From Stomorhina lunata (Eukaryota > Arthropoda > Insecta > Diptera > Rhiniidae): 64,000 nt of DNA. The notes under the pieces were generated by a model that was given only the letters and a program-made list of their open reading frames with translations, was not told the origin of the DNA and did no database searches. The DNA is taken from positions 126,705,983 through 126,769,982 of the forward strand of contig OW121742.1 of the NCBI GenBank assembly GCA_933228675.1, in the 5' to 3' direction. Below, piece after piece: positions 23,375 through 36,451 of the stretch (its first letter is position 1; each line of letters starts with the position of its first letter). The position numbers and the translations under genes were made by a program.

Positions 23375-26300
23375 ATGGAAGCAGATACGGATGAATTACG
23401 GGGTCTTTCTGGCCCAAGGCCACGTACATTCTCCAATAACTCAGTGCAGTCTCAGCAAAGTTCTAAACAGAATTTTCCTCTAATGACTAGCGATTCCGGC
23501 CTTTACACCTGCAGCTCTAATACGAGTGATTGCAGTTTGCAATTGGAGTCTGATACAGACTCCTTGCAGCAGAGCAGTAAAAGTAAGGCCCTAAAAGATG
23601 AACGTTTACAGTTGGCCTTGCGCGATGTTGTAAAATTGCGCAGTGAATTGGAAAGGTTAACCAAGTCCGAACAATGGTACAAACAAGAGCTGAGGCAGCA
23701 AAAGACCTCACGCTTGGAAGATTTAGAAAGAATTTATACGCAAGAACGTAAATTTATGCAGGAAAGTCAAAGGCTACAGAAGGAATGTGTAAGGCTGTAT
23801 GAAAAGTGCAATGAACTAGAAAGGGAATTGGAAAAGCAAAATGACCAAAATCCTCAAGAAGAAGAAAAAGTTGAGAATGAAGACTTGATGGAGGAAAATA
23901 TCTTACTCTTTGAACAGGAACAACAATTATCAATAATCAAAGATCAAAAGCAATTGATTTCAGTTTTACGCAAACAAAAACGTTCTCTACTGGAAGATTT
24001 AAGATCTCTAACAGAAGAAAAAGATGAAAAGGTATTGGAGCTCCAAAGGCTTTTGGCTGATTTGGAATATGACAACAAACTTATCACCAAAAAATGTACC
24101 CAATTTGCCAAGGAACGTGTTAATTTGGAAGGTAATCTAAAGGAAACTGAAAACAGGCTTTTATCAAGCCTAGAAGAAAAGATGTCATTACAAAAGTCTA
24201 TAGTGGATTTAAAAGAGCAATTGGATATACAAAAGGAATTAATTAAACTAAAGGAAAACGATATAAATTATATACAACAACATTACACAAAAAAAATCCA
24301 TGAAGAACAAGATTTAGATGAAGTTCACAAACTAAGTATTAAATACCAAGAAGAAATCAATGCAAAAACTTTGGAAATCATCAATCTCAAGGAAAGGCTT
24401 CAAGAAATGCAAGATGAAGTAGAAAAAATGCAAGAATTGCAGCACCAAAATGATTTACAGCAAAGACAAATAGAGGAGTTAAACTTCTCTATGGAAGCCT
24501 ATCGTTTAGAGTTAGAAAAGCTGAAAGTCTCTGATTTAGAGAAGAATCAACAATTACAAAGTTTACATGTGGTCTTAGAAGAGGTCATCAAAGACAAGGA
24601 GGAAGTATTCAAAACTACGGTAAAGCAACAAAATGATTTGCTGAGAGTTAAGCAGACTTTGAAATCCACCCAAGAACAGTATGAACAAGTACAAGAATTA
24701 TATAAAAGAACGCAAAATCAACTCGAATTATTACAACTGGAACAGGGAAAACTAAGATTTCAAAACGATAGAGATCAGCAAGAAATTGAGGAGTTAAGAG
24801 GAAAACTCAAAGAGTACTTACAGCAGACTAAGAATTTAAGTAATAAAATACAATTACTGGAGCAGGAACTGGGGGGTTCTTTAATAGAAAACTCGCGACT
24901 TAAAGAAGATAGAGAGGAAATGCTAAATGTAATACATGATTTGGAGAAAAATGTCAGACAAACTGAGGATCTCATGAAATTGGAAGAGCACCAACTAACT
25001 AAGGAAAAAGGTAAGTAAAAAAATATGTTATAGTACTCATTAGTTTTTTTTTTATATAAATAGTTTTCCTGAAAATATTAATCGATTTCCTTTTTTGTAA
25101 TTTTTCAGATATAACAATTAAAAGTTCTTTCCAATCTACTGATCAAAATGAAATCCCTGACGATCCAGATTTCCTAGAACTTCAACAAAAGTGCAAAAAG
25201 CTACAGGAAAGACTGGATTTTTTCAATACTCGCCACTTAAATTACCAAAATAATCAAGTTATACAAAATCTAAATGATTTTATGAAACAAATAGCAAAAA
25301 TTGAACAAGAGAACCAATCAACAAAGTCTTCTAATGATAATCAAACTCCAGATTATGATTTGGATTTTGTAAATTTATCAATGCAAAGTTCTAAACTTCA
25401 ACAAAATCTTGAAAAATTAAACAATTTTCTACAAGAAAATCATCATTTATTAGCCCAAATAAATAATATTCACGATTCAAACGAGGGCATGGAACAACTA
25501 GTCATAGAGAATGAAATTCTCAAGAAAAAATTATGTGAAACCGAAGCAGAAGCTAGTACTTTGCAGTTGAAGCAAGACATTAATGAGAGAACACAAAAAT
25601 ATTCGTTGATGAAGGAACAACTTCAAAATAGTCAAGAAAAAGTAAGAAATTTGCAAGGAAATCTTTTAGAAAATGATGCCAAACTTTATAAACTAGAAAG
25701 AAAATTCAAAATTTTGGATGAAGCGGATGTTATTGTTAAAGCACTACAAAAGGATAACAATAAACTTAGAGAGCAATTGAAGCAGGAACAAGACTCAAAG
25801 GCTGATTTGAATAAGAAAATTCAAGTGGAAACGGAAAAGTTAGAAGAATTAAGAATATGCTTAGAGCGAATGAAAATGAACAACAGACCTAGTAAAAATC
25901 AGGCAACACAATGTGATTTCCAAAAAGATTTTAAGGAGTCAAGTAGTGAAGTTAGTGATCTTAAACAAAACGTTTTAGATTTGCAGCAACAACAAAGAGT
26001 TTTCCTGGAACAGGAAGCTTCCAAGAAAGAAGAACGTTTGCAGGTTCTGCAAAAAATGTTGGATTTACAAAACAACAAAATGCAGAATCTGCAGCAGCAT
26101 CAGCAAGATTGGGAGGATATGTTAATATCCTTAAACCAAGCTCATAAGTTAGAAGAAAAAACACGACAAGAATTGGAACTAAAGAGACTGGAATTGGAAG
26201 AACTTAATCAAGTATTTGCCGAACAAAATGAAGAGCTAAGGAAACTAGAAGAATTTACAGAATTATTAGATAGAAAAAGACAACAAGAAAATGAAAACCT

Positions 26301-27588
26301 GAAACTAACATTCCAACAGGAAATCCATGTGATGCAGCGCCAACTAAAAGAATGCCGCTTGCAAATTAAACAACAAAAATTAGAAAATGAAAAACTAGAG
26401 AAACGTAACGAGCAATATCATCATGATATTAACGAAGATTTTGCCAGCGAGGTGGCAGAATACAAAAAAGAAATACGAGAATTAAAATCTAAAGTGCGAA
26501 GAATTATGGAAGAAAAAGAGGAGATGCAGGAACAGCTTGGGGAATTACAAACTGAATCCCAGCTACTCAAAGATAGTAAGAGGGAAGCCTTTATTATGCC
26601 AGAAATGAATTTGATTAAGGTAAAGGAGATCTCAGCAGAAAATTCCTTGGAAAATGTGGAGTTAATTAGGCAAACCATAAGCGAAGATCATTTGAGGATC
26701 TTAACCAAGGTCTTGGAAGCAGAATATCAACGTAAAATGCAAAGATATGATGAGCATATACATTCTTTACTCTCAAATCTAAAGGGGCTTAAGAAATCGC
26801 TTAAGGCAAATGAAGAGAAAACCACTTTATTATGTGAAGAACAACTGAAAACAAATGAAGAGCTAAGGGATTTACAAAAAACTAAAAGAAGTTTGGAAGA
26901 AATGCGTTTGAAATATGAACAAAGTCAAAATGTCATTAAAGTAAGTTGTAAAAAGATTTATTTTTTAGACGATATACTATGATTATAACACTATATTGAT
27001 AAATCATCGATATTTTATTCTAAATTAAAAATATGTATATCGCAATGTATTCAGTATAAACTTTTTGAAACTAATTTTACTTTTTTAGTTTTCGTGGAAT
27101 CCTTTTTATACAAAATAACTTTTCTCATTTTTTTCTTAAAAGGAATTAAAACAAGCCTTGGCTTTTGAACGCAAGAAATTTGAACTATCCGACATAGGCA
27201 AATCAAGTCAAAATGATGGCTCTAACTATGAGGTCTCCAATCTTATAGATGACTATAAAAAGGTATAACAGAAACTAAATTGGCACAAGCTTAAACATAA
27301 ATTTAATAAATGAAATAAATTATTTCTTTTTAGTTAATACAACAATCAGCTCTAGCTACTAAGAGACCCTCGACGAGCGCCCTGTTGGATTTAATACAGC
27401 GCAGTAATCAATGTGTGCCAAATTTACAGAAACTAGAATCCAATGTGGATGGTTTGCGTTCGGAGTTGCAGAACTTCTTAACATCTTATAATCACAAAAT
27501 ACCAGCCTCCTCTCTAATACCTGCAGCTTCTCTTAGTGTTCCGCCTTCTTTAATGGATGAGTTAAGAGCAGCTTCAGAGGGTTTTTAA
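23375..27588 (+). CDS. Large coiled-coil protein, about 1280 residues, four exons
   Basis: Exons 23375-25010, 25109-26940, 27143-27262 and 27334-27588 join in frame with consensus GT/AG borders (phases 1, 0, 0) and give 1280 residues ending ...DELRAASEGF. Residues 1-75 are Ser/Gln-rich and low in structure (SQQSSKQNFPLMTSDSGLYT). From about 75 to 1195 it is nearly unbroken heptad sequence rich in Glu, Lys, Gln and Leu, with few Pro or Gly. The last 85 residues include a short helical block (DLIQRSNQCVPNLQKLESNV) and a Pro/Ser tail. There is no signal peptide, membrane segment or enzyme motif. The architecture fits a centrosomal, golgin-like or cytoskeletal scaffold, but I do not recognise the family member and give no symbol. 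Start choice: first in-frame ATG, preceded by the small uORF. Confidence 0.88.
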
Positions 27589-27895
27589 ATAAAATTAAGC
27601 TTTGCCTTTTGGCCTATCCTTCCTTTTTCCTATTCGAAAAAAGTCCAAATGTTTTAGTCAATTATTTATTTATTTTCCTAATTATTGTTTAATTGTTTCT
27701 TACTTTTATTACGTTTTTTCAACAAATGTTTTTTTTTGCACAAAATTTTTTTGTTTGGTTTTTTTTTTATTAGGTTTTTTTTCCTTTAATTTAAAAATTT
27801 AAGTAAATAAAAAAATGTATAAATAAATGTAAATCTATAAAATTTATGAAATTTTTAACAATTTTCGACCATTGGTTAACGAGTTCAGAAGCCTT
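27589..27895. other. 3' flank of the coiled-coil gene
   Basis: AATAAA motifs occur at 27588-27593 (overlapping the stop region) and near 27805-27825, where T-rich sequence ends. Polyadenylation is likely at one of them. No other gene seen. Confidence 0.5.
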
Positions 27896-27989
27896 ACTCT
27901 GTAATTCGATTCGAAAGAAAACTTTTCCAATCACAATGTGTTAGTTACATAAATACGAAAGGTTTTTCTTTCGAATCGAATTGCAGAGT
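27896..27989. repeat. Short hairpin (26-bp arms)
   Basis: Arm 27896-27921 (actctgtaattcgattcgaa...) pairs with 27964-27989 at 25 of 26 positions, with a 42-nt loop. It could be a fold-back insertion. Confidence 0.7.
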
Positions 27990-29239
27990 TAGACCCCTGG
28001 ATTAGTGATTTTTTTTATCTCTATTGCTGATCATTGCCAATAGAGCAAAATTTCAATACTTCTTAGCATTGCCAGCTCAAAATATTTATAAAGATTTAAA
28101 ATTCTTTAAATCCCAAGCCAAAAGCTTCTGTTCCATTAAGAAGCTTTTTAATTAATTAAAAAATTTAAAAAATGACTAATATACAGTTTGTTGTAGAATA
28201 GTTTCAAATTTTCAATTAAAGATAAATAGAGACAAATATTTTGAAAATAACGTTAAATAGATTAATGTAACGTTTTTAAAACATTTGTATTTTCGTGTTA
28301 TCCAAATCAGCTGTGTGCTCTTTCATTGACATTTTAGAAGTATGGCAGCTTTATTATCGAATAGTTGCTGCAAATTTGTCAGATTAGGTGCAAAATTTAG
28401 CAATTTATTCTGCAGCTAAAAAAGTACCATAAAAATATTGTTATTAAATTTTCTAATAAGATAAATTGTTTAGGAAAAACAAAGTCACAAATCATTGTAG
28501 TCTCTCAAACCCGAACATATGACAACCTTAAAACCTTATTAAAAAGTTTCTTTTCAAATATATGGCTAAATTTTGTTATCAAATACACATCAAAAGTAAT
28601 TTCCGTCATTGGGTCTTATATCGAAACTGTGTGGAATGTATTTCCGAATTTAGTATATTGATTTAAGTGCCTGATAAACTTGTCATTATCTTCTGACTTA
28701 CCAGTGTTTTTGTAATTTTGACAGAAGGTCTTGTATGGAAGATACGGTCAATTGTGTACAAACATATATCTCAGAAAATCCGCTGCATCCGATTCTATTA
28801 TAGACTCATTAAAAGGGACCTACGTTTTAACTCTGGTTCAGAACGGCAAATACATTAGTTAGAGAAGTTTTACATAGCCTAATACTCAATAACCAGTGGT
28901 TAACTGAGTTATGAGGTGAACAGCAATATTTCTGCTCAATTTGTTCAAAATATGGCGGCAGACAAAATCTTTTTTCGGAAAATTATTCCTATGGTACAAA
29001 ATACATATACATTAATTACAAATTTACATGAACAGACAACCAGCCGTCCAAACGTTCATCGTAAAATTGACTTGCGAAATATTTATGAGTTGATCGGTAT
29101 GCATCCCCCTATGCTGATGTAGGATACAATTTTATAATCTATCTTATATCTATCTATCCTTCTATCATAAATAGTATATCTCAATTAAATGTAATTAGTA
29201 GGAGTTCGACCCTGAGTGTTTGTCCCATTATAAAATAAT
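27990..29239. other. Intergenic DNA with transposon remnants
   Basis: 28700-28870 resembles family C wording (aggtcttgtatggaagatacggtcaattgtg). A 68-codon frame at 28916-29122 lies in the same kind of sequence and is not supported as a gene. Confidence 0.5.
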
Positions 29240-29417
29240 CCGGTATGTGATGAAAATCGATCGTTTTCAAATCGTTCGATTTCTGATATATTTTTGAAAT
29301 ACATTTCGGTTATTTTCTCAAAAAAAAATTAAAATTTTGTGGAAAAGGGGAAAATTATCTCAAAAATATTTGTGAAATCAATCGATTTGAAAACGATCAA
29401 TTTCCAACACATACCGG
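29240..29417. mobile_element. Fold-back MITE-like element E, copy 1
   Basis: Terminal inverted repeats of 35 bp (29240-29274 and 29383-29417; outer end CCGGTATGTG, inner end cgttttcaaatcg) flank about 108 bp of AT-rich sequence. A related, more decayed copy is at 45341-45552. Confidence 0.75.
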
Positions 29418-29439
29418 AATAAATTTCATTTAAACAAAA

Positions 29440-29930
29440 ATTATTAATTCGCCACTGTTTTAATAACAGTACTTTCGCAATATTATGCCGCAAAAAGTAC
29501 CGTTACACTCCGACAAAATGTTTTCGTTTTGGTACTGGAACAAATTGACATTTTAACTCATCTCTGGTTTGGAACAAAAGTGAATAAAAATAAAAAAGTG
29601 GCTTTTAATCAGAAATTGTTGAACAAAAGAATGAAATATTCTAGTAAGAAGAAAAAGTGCATTTGTGAAGAATTATTGAAATAAATAGAAAAAAAAAAAC
29701 GGCAGAATAAATAACGCAGAAAATAATTGTCACAAGTGAGAAAATTAAGATATTTGATAATAATAATAACGAAATATAATGAAAAGTGGATTGATTTTTA
29801 AAGAAAAATTCCTATAGAAAAGTGGAAAAAAATACTTTGAAGTTCAATTTCAATTGCAGTAGATGGATGGAGAAAATCAATAAAGAACGATACGACGATA
29901 CAAAAGAAAAAATTTCAAAGTAGACTATAA
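29440..29930 (+). promoter_or_regulatory. Possible 5' untranslated exon of RhoBTB
   Basis: A purine-rich, T-poor stretch (gaacaaaagtgaataaaaat..., agaacgatacgacgatacaa) without open frames stands out from its surroundings and has the look of a fly 5' leader. It lies about 6.5 kb upstream of the first RhoBTB coding exon, which is preceded by a splice acceptor. The link is inference only. Confidence 0.25.
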
Positions 29931-32900
29931 AAAAGTTAATAGACGCATTTTGTTGAAATTAGTTTCTCTAACGGCGAGAATTAGATGAAAATTATTAAAT
30001 AAATATGAATTGAGTAATAGAAAAAAATTTAGTACGCGATTAAAAGAAGTTATTAGCAAATAAATTAACTTATTTATTTGTTTTGTTCCCCATTTGGAGC
30101 AAAAACATACAAACTCACAAGTGCAATACACGAACACACACTCGCATACATATTGACGGATAGACAGACAGTTATTTTTTTCTTTATAGTTTAATGAAAT
30201 TTCTATTCCAGTCCAGTTTTTTTTTACAAAAGTAAAATAATTAACATTTTTTTTTTTATTAAACATAAAAAAAAACAATCTAAATTATTAGCAAGTTAAT
30301 TAAAATTCATTGAAAATACTTTTGATTTTTTATGTTTTTTATTGTTGTTTTTTCTTAAATGAAATGAAATCAAAACAAACATGTTTTTATGGAATGTTTT
30401 CTCTTTATTTTTATTGTTTGTATTTTGTTTTTATTTATTTGTTTTTCTATTTACTTTTGTTTTTGCTCTTATTTCTTTTCCTTTGCTCTCATTAAGTCAT
30501 TTTTAATTAACTCTCGAATTTTGCATAAATTTTCAAGCGTTTTAAGCAGGGAAACCATATTCCGGCTATAAATATTGGGCTTTTTATATTGTTAAGTCGT
30601 ATGTAAGTTAAAATTATAAAATACAAACATTTTATTAAACAGAAAAGTTTATTAACAAAAGTTATTCCCTAAAGAAATTTCAAAAGCTATTATTTATTGG
30701 TCTTATAAATTTAATGATAAATTTAATAAATTTATTAGTAATTTTTAAAATTTATTATTCTTTTGATTTTAGATAATAAAAACATATAAAAACAAGTAAT
30801 AAAATGATTATAGCCGGTCAAGCCCAACTATTTAATACACTTCACGACTAAAGTTAAATATGGATCAACAACTTTAAAATTGGTTATCGATTTGTATAAA
30901 CAAAATAGGTACTTCTTTCTAAAGTTTTAGACAAAAACTTCAGTTATCTTTAAATTTAAAAGCGTTTTTTACTTTTTGGGTATTTAAATGACTTACAAAA
31001 GTTTGTCTTGTATGGTTTGTCTTAAAGTCATATATACTACAGATTCCAACATAATTTGGTAAACTAATATTTCCGTTGCCATAAGTAATGTCTATGCTAG
31101 TTTTTTTTTTTAATACAAATAAACTTGTGGCTTTAAGGGTTCACAAACATTATTCCGGGAATGCAAAGAAAATGCCTTGGCCAAATTTCAATAAATTTTC
31201 GTTAAAGTAGTGACCTGTACGTTCAGTAGTGGTAAAACTAAAAATAAAGTATCGAACAAATCTTGTTATAGGTACCTACCAACATTGTTATAAATGACCG
31301 AAATGCATTTAAGTTATTATAAGATTATATAGGTACTGTCTAATTTCAAATATTTGGCATATAACACTACTCCACAAAATGAAATTATTTAACACCACTA
31401 TATTTTTTTTGTTTATTTGTTGTGGTCTCCTAATTATAGAAATGTTCGAGATCTAAAATTGTATTTATACCTACATTATTTTTTTAATTTTTCTTAATAA
31501 AATTTGTCATTTTTCGAGAGTCTGATCAATTCATTTTATCATATCTTTAAAATGGATTGTTCGATTTTGTTGAAAATTACAGAATAGAAAAACAAATACA
31601 AACAAATATCTTTAGGTGCTTTTAAGATAATTTTTTGATATTCTTAAAGGATTCGGAGTTATTTGCTTTTCATTGTAAATTTTTTTCCTTAAATCTCAAT
31701 TTTTTTTATTTTTTTAAAATTCAGAAAAAATTGAAGATGACAAACCATTTATATTACATGATTACAAAACTGTAAATTTTTTAAATAAAATAAACCTCAT
31801 TTCCTGAAAATCCGTCCATAAGTAGTGATTTTGTTAACAAAAAGTAAATAAAGTGAGTAGCAATGTTAAGTTTTTTGAAAAGTATTTTGAAAATTGTACG
31901 CGTTACTTAATTTTTTCAATTTTTTAATTTGCTAATGTTTGCTAAGTTTTTAATTTATTGTTAATAAAATCACTTCTAGTCAATGGATTTTCATTATATT
32001 AGGCATATATAAGATAAGTATAAGAAGTTTCATAGCTTTACGATGGTCGAGTTACGATGATAAGATTTTGGGTTTTACGATTTTTAATGAATTTTTAAAA
32101 GTTTTAAGTTTTTAATTTAGCACAAAAAAAAAAAAAAACATTTTGCATTTCAATGCGAATAACTCTTAAACCGTTGGTCATGCGAATAACTCCTAAATCG
32201 TTGTCACGGCTTAAGAACAATTTTGTTCTTTATCCACAAGTTTATTTTTCAGTAGAATTGAGCAACTCGTTTTCAAGATATAGTAAAATAAGTATGACAG
32301 GCTCTTCAAAAAGACCAAATTAAAAAGAAAATATATTTAAATAACTAATCCATTGAATTTTAAAATTTTGGTGTTTTTGTACTTAGGGGACATTAGCACA
32401 TAAAAAATAAAGTTTAACTTGACTGTAATTTTGAGTGTAGTGTAATCATCACCGATTTTGTTATAATATTATTTCCTTAAAGTGCCTTTTACCGCTTTTA
32501 TATAAAAGCTTTTTTATATAAAAGAAGGTGTCATTAATGGACCGATTGCAAAAAAATTTATATAATTTTAATTAGTTATTAACAAATATTTTCAACTTAA
32601 AATCTTAATATTATTGTTCTTTTATGTTTAAAAGGTTTACTACTTAAGTCTACATAATGTTGATAACACATATTATATCAATTAGTTTTCGAGATAAATA
32701 CATCTATATGGAAAACACCGGGAAAATATTTCCTTTTTTCGAAATAGACAATTAATTAGTTAATAACGAGTTATGGTTCATCATTTAAAAGATATTTTAA
32801 AGAGCGAAATTTCAAAAATTCACACAATTTTTCATGAAGTTTGTCCATTGCAATTTTTTTATTTTTTGACATACCTTTACTTACGACCTATGGTTTATTT

Positions 32901-34539
32901 AGAAATTTTATTACATTCAACTAAGAAAAAACAAAAACATAATGCGACAAATATTTTAGATGATATATATGTATATTTAAGTGACATAATCTTTTTTTAA
33001 AATGCAAAAAATGGTTATTTTGGAATATCTCGAATTAGATTCGGAAATTAGTTTTTTAATTGTTTAAGATTGATGGTAGACAGTTTTCCAATTAGATGGT
33101 AAATTTTTCCAAACATCAGTTCTTATTAGAACTACATATTGCAAAAGTAACACGATGTCCAAATTACAATTCTGCTACTTCAGTATTCAGTATTGGATGA
33201 TTGTAAATTTTTAATTTGTTTTAAAACTGTGATAAATATTTTTATATACGCGGTTTTCCTGGCTATAAGGAAACAGTTTATTTAAATATAAAATAATCTT
33301 AAATTTTTATTACTTTTCTTTTTGAAAAAATCGGTCATATTTTCTTAATAATTATTGTATATTTGCAAGTAAATACTTATTATATTTAAATACGACAAAT
33401 ATTGTTTTTACTGACAAAAGACATTAAAAGATTCTTTCTTTGTTTTTACTTAATTTAATGCTAATTACCAGCTATAAAAACTGATACAATTTATTTATTA
33501 TTAGTATTTTTATTAAATCTCCAAATCTGTTGTCATTTCAAAATAAATAAAAAAATGAAACAAAAATTGAAATAAAAACACACAAATTTCCCCAAAAAGG
33601 ATGACCTCATCAGGATGTCTTTCTTTTTGCTTAATATAGATAAAAATTTTGTCAAAGAGTATTTTCAGTGAAAACCTTTCACTTTTAACCTGTTCTCATT
33701 TCTACAACTTTCCGGCTTTTTTTTTGCAGGAATAAAATGTATAATAATGATGTCCTGTATAAGTTATGCTTGAAAGATTTTTTAGCTATGTATTGTATTA
33801 CACATATATACATATTATATACGTATTATTATATTGGATTTGTATTTTCTTTGCCAGGACATGAATCATCTTTTGTTTTGCGAATTATTATTTTACTATA
33901 CATACTTAGGTCTGTGGTGTATTCTAGAAAAAGGAAACATTATCCTTAATAATTTTGAATGTGTTTGGGACAGAAAATATACAACAGTATTATGCTAGAT
34001 AATGAACATTTTCTATTGACTTTAATAAAACTAATGAAAACATCGATCGATTCAAATGATCTTCAGTTATTTTTTTTCTGGTATCATGATGGGTTAATCT
34101 CTTTCATTTATTCTTATAGGAATGATACAATATACCCATATAGATTTATTATACCAATAGGACAAAATAAAAGATAAGAATTGAGGAAAATTTATAAATA
34201 TTGTTAAATCGTCCAATTGATTTAATACGATCTTTAAACTTTGTTTTGAAATAGAGATAATATTTATATTCTGTGTATTAAAGTAAGACTGGAGTGGGAA
34301 AGGGAATTGAATTCATAGGTATTGGTCGGTTGTTTATGTTTGAATCTGACTTTATAAATCGCTTAAATATTTAACATTAGATGTGGTTGAATACTGAAAA
34401 ATTGGAAAGTTTATAATATTTTTTTAAGCTTGGCCTATGCAATTGGAGAATATGCGCACAAGATCGAAGCGCATGGATTTCTAAAATATGCTCAGCCTTT
34501 GACCTTTACAGGTTGTAAATATAGGCCATTTAAGTATGT
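29931..34539. other. Long AT-rich interval, intergenic or 5' intron of RhoBTB
   Basis: No coding exon is supported on either strand. 30800-31290 and 32030-32300 contain decayed repeat wording (tatagccggtcaagcccaac; gcgaataactcttaaaccgt). 33737-34177 has two open frames of simple Ile/Tyr/Phe-rich sequence that I reject as genes. Confidence 0.5.
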
Positions 34540-34860
34540 AAGTTTATAATATTGGGTAGTTCGGAAAGTAATTTCATTTTCCGGTTGGATATGATGAGTG
34601 ACAATAAGCTTGTTTTAGAATTTGTTTTTCTGCCCGGCAAATTCGAGGACGACGAGCTTTGCGAAGTCCCCTCGGCAGTCGGTTCTTGGTACCGAAACGA
34701 CTCTGAGATCTTAGGATTCCAACTAAGGACTGTCACTTCTGCGATATTACCAATAATATCGCAGTTACAACAACAACAACTAGCTTTGCGATTCACTGCA
34801 GATGTTTTCAGCCAAATCACCGGCAACGCTGTTCACCACATGAAGAAAGTATCATTCTAA
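34540..34860. repeat. Decayed dispersed repeat F, copy 1
   Basis: Contains tcggcagtcggttcttggta and tatcgcagttacaacaacaa. The same motif string occurs at 42480-42600, and its other end (cagtgcttggtcggaat ... accgacggccgtgg) at 45555-45615. The 102-codon frame here is an accident of the repeat. Confidence 0.7.
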
Positions 34861-35015
34861 AATATTAGGGGTGATTAAAGCGGTGCCTTTGTGGTACCTG
34901 CAAGGGATAGACTGAAAAAAAGAACAAAGATAATTATTCCAACCTATCGGTGAAAGGCTCATCAAGCCATCCTGTAGCACTGATAAATTAGTCTATTTTA
35001 CGATGTCAATTCTCG

Positions 35016-35222
35016 CTAGATCTGATAAATCATGCAGAAAAGGCGCCCCAAATAAAGAGCCCTAAAAATTGAAAGAGCGGGGCAGTGGCAGAGAAAATGA
35101 GTTACTGTCTTCTCCTCTTCTATGTTATGACAATTGCGACAGTAGTCATCGAATTGAAGGTTAAGTCTTCTTGCATGCAGAACAAAAACGCAATGACCTG
35201 TTAAGGTTGAGATTAGGTTGCG
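35016..35222 (-). pseudogene. Non-LTR retrotransposon ORF2 C-terminal remnant
   Basis: The minus-strand frame (68 codons then TAG) contains LTGHCVFVLHARRLNLQFDD, then a CRNC pair and HFLCHC, followed by PALSIFRALYLG. This Leu-Thr-Gly-His start and CX2C...HX2C finger are the mark of the C-terminal end of R1/Jockey-like non-LTR reverse transcriptases. Upstream RT sequence is not recognisable here, so this is a fragment of a dead element. It lies upstream of the RhoBTB start. Confidence 0.7.
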
Positions 35223-35390
35223 GAGTCTGGCGAGGTAGGGATACCAAGCATTTTGAACGTTTAATGTACAACATTAAACAAGCCAAGAGATAAGTCTGCC
35301 AAGAACTACTAGGGTATTACTGGCACAATTAAGATAAGGATATTGTAGTAGACTTAATTCATACTTGCTCGGAATTAATCATAAAAACAC

Positions 35391-35585
35391 AACACCTATC
35401 AGTCCACATCATATCCAAACTTTTCCAATGAAAAAGAACCCCCCTAACTCTAGATTCCACACCCTATGATGGAGGAGTCCCTGGAACACCTGTCAGTCCA
35501 CATGATACCCAAACTCTTCCAATGAAAAAGAACCCCCCTTACTCTAGATTCCACACCCTATGAAGAAGGAGTCCCCAGATAACGG
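35391..35585. repeat. Tandem duplication, 94-bp period
   Basis: Two copies starting aacacctatcagtccacat (35391) and aacacctgtcagtccacat (35485), each with caatgaaaaagaacccccct and ctagattccacaccctatga. Confidence 0.85.
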
Positions 35586-35689
35586 AGAACACTAGTGACA
35601 TACTTTTCATATTTTTATTACATTTATGTACTTAAAATTAAGAGGTCAAAAATCATCTGGATCAATCACCAGAATGATCGATATTCATT

Positions 35690-35995
35690 TCCCCACGAGC
35701 TTGTACAGAATATGTACTTATTTTATTATCTTTGTCGAAATATTATTCAAATCGGTCAAGTAGTTAGGGAGATATAAGCCATTAAATTGCTGTATTAAAG
35801 TCTTATAAAAAAATCTTAAAATAACTTAAGTATCAGTGTTTGAAAAAAATGCAATTAGTTTGCAAACAGAATATTTACTTATTTTACTATCTTCGTTAAA
35901 ATATTATTCATATCGGCCAAGCAGTTAAGGAGATATAAGCCATTAAACTGTTGTATTGAAGTCTTTTATAAAAAAAATCTTAAAATAACTTGATA
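35690..35995. repeat. Tandem duplication, about 162-bp period
   Basis: Two diverged copies sharing cttattttattatctttgtc, gttagggagatataagccat and aatcttaaaataactt (about 35700-35835 and 35865-35995). Confidence 0.75.
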
Positions 35996-36382
35996 AAACA
36001 AAAGCAATTAGTTTGTAAAACATTTTTGTTTTTTCATTACAAAAATATTTACAAATGAAATTGTTAATTATTACCTTCAAAATAACTGCACAATTGTAAT
36101 ATTATTAAATATTATTGTTTTATTATTTACAATTGTTAATTATTATTGCATGAATTGTGCAAAGGAAAAAAAAATATATGGAAAATTTAAATCAATATTT
36201 TAAATGACTGTATTTTAATTTTATAATACTTTTAGTATTTCACTTAAAATATTGCTTTATATTAAATGAAATCTAAACATCTGCATATGAATTTAATAAT
36301 TAAATGAGTTTAACTTTTATTATAAACTATTGTAACCCTTTGTTTATTGTTCCTCTTTCTCTTTTTCTCGGTTTAATTATAG
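35996..36382. other. Intron upstream of the first RhoBTB coding exon
   Basis: AT-rich sequence ending in a pyrimidine tract and acceptor (tctttttctcggtttaattatag, AG at 36381-36382), which implies a 5' untranslated exon further upstream. Confidence 0.5.
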
Positions 36383-36451
36383 GTAAAAGTTTACAAAAAA
36401 AAAATCGGCATTAGTAGAATATAAAAGTATTTTGCATTTACCAATGGAAAC
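36383..36451 (+). promoter_or_regulatory. RhoBTB: RhoBTB 5' untranslated leader segment
   Basis: The sequence between the acceptor at 36382 and the ATG at 36452 has an ATG at 36445 out of frame with the coding start (accaatggaaacatgg). The start at 36452 is chosen because it gives the family-typical N-terminus a short distance before the P-loop. Confidence 0.5.

Noticed and set aside
34552..34860. 102-codon plus frame and overlapping 98-codon minus frame
   Set aside because: Both lie in dispersed repeat F, which recurs at 42480-42600 without the frame.
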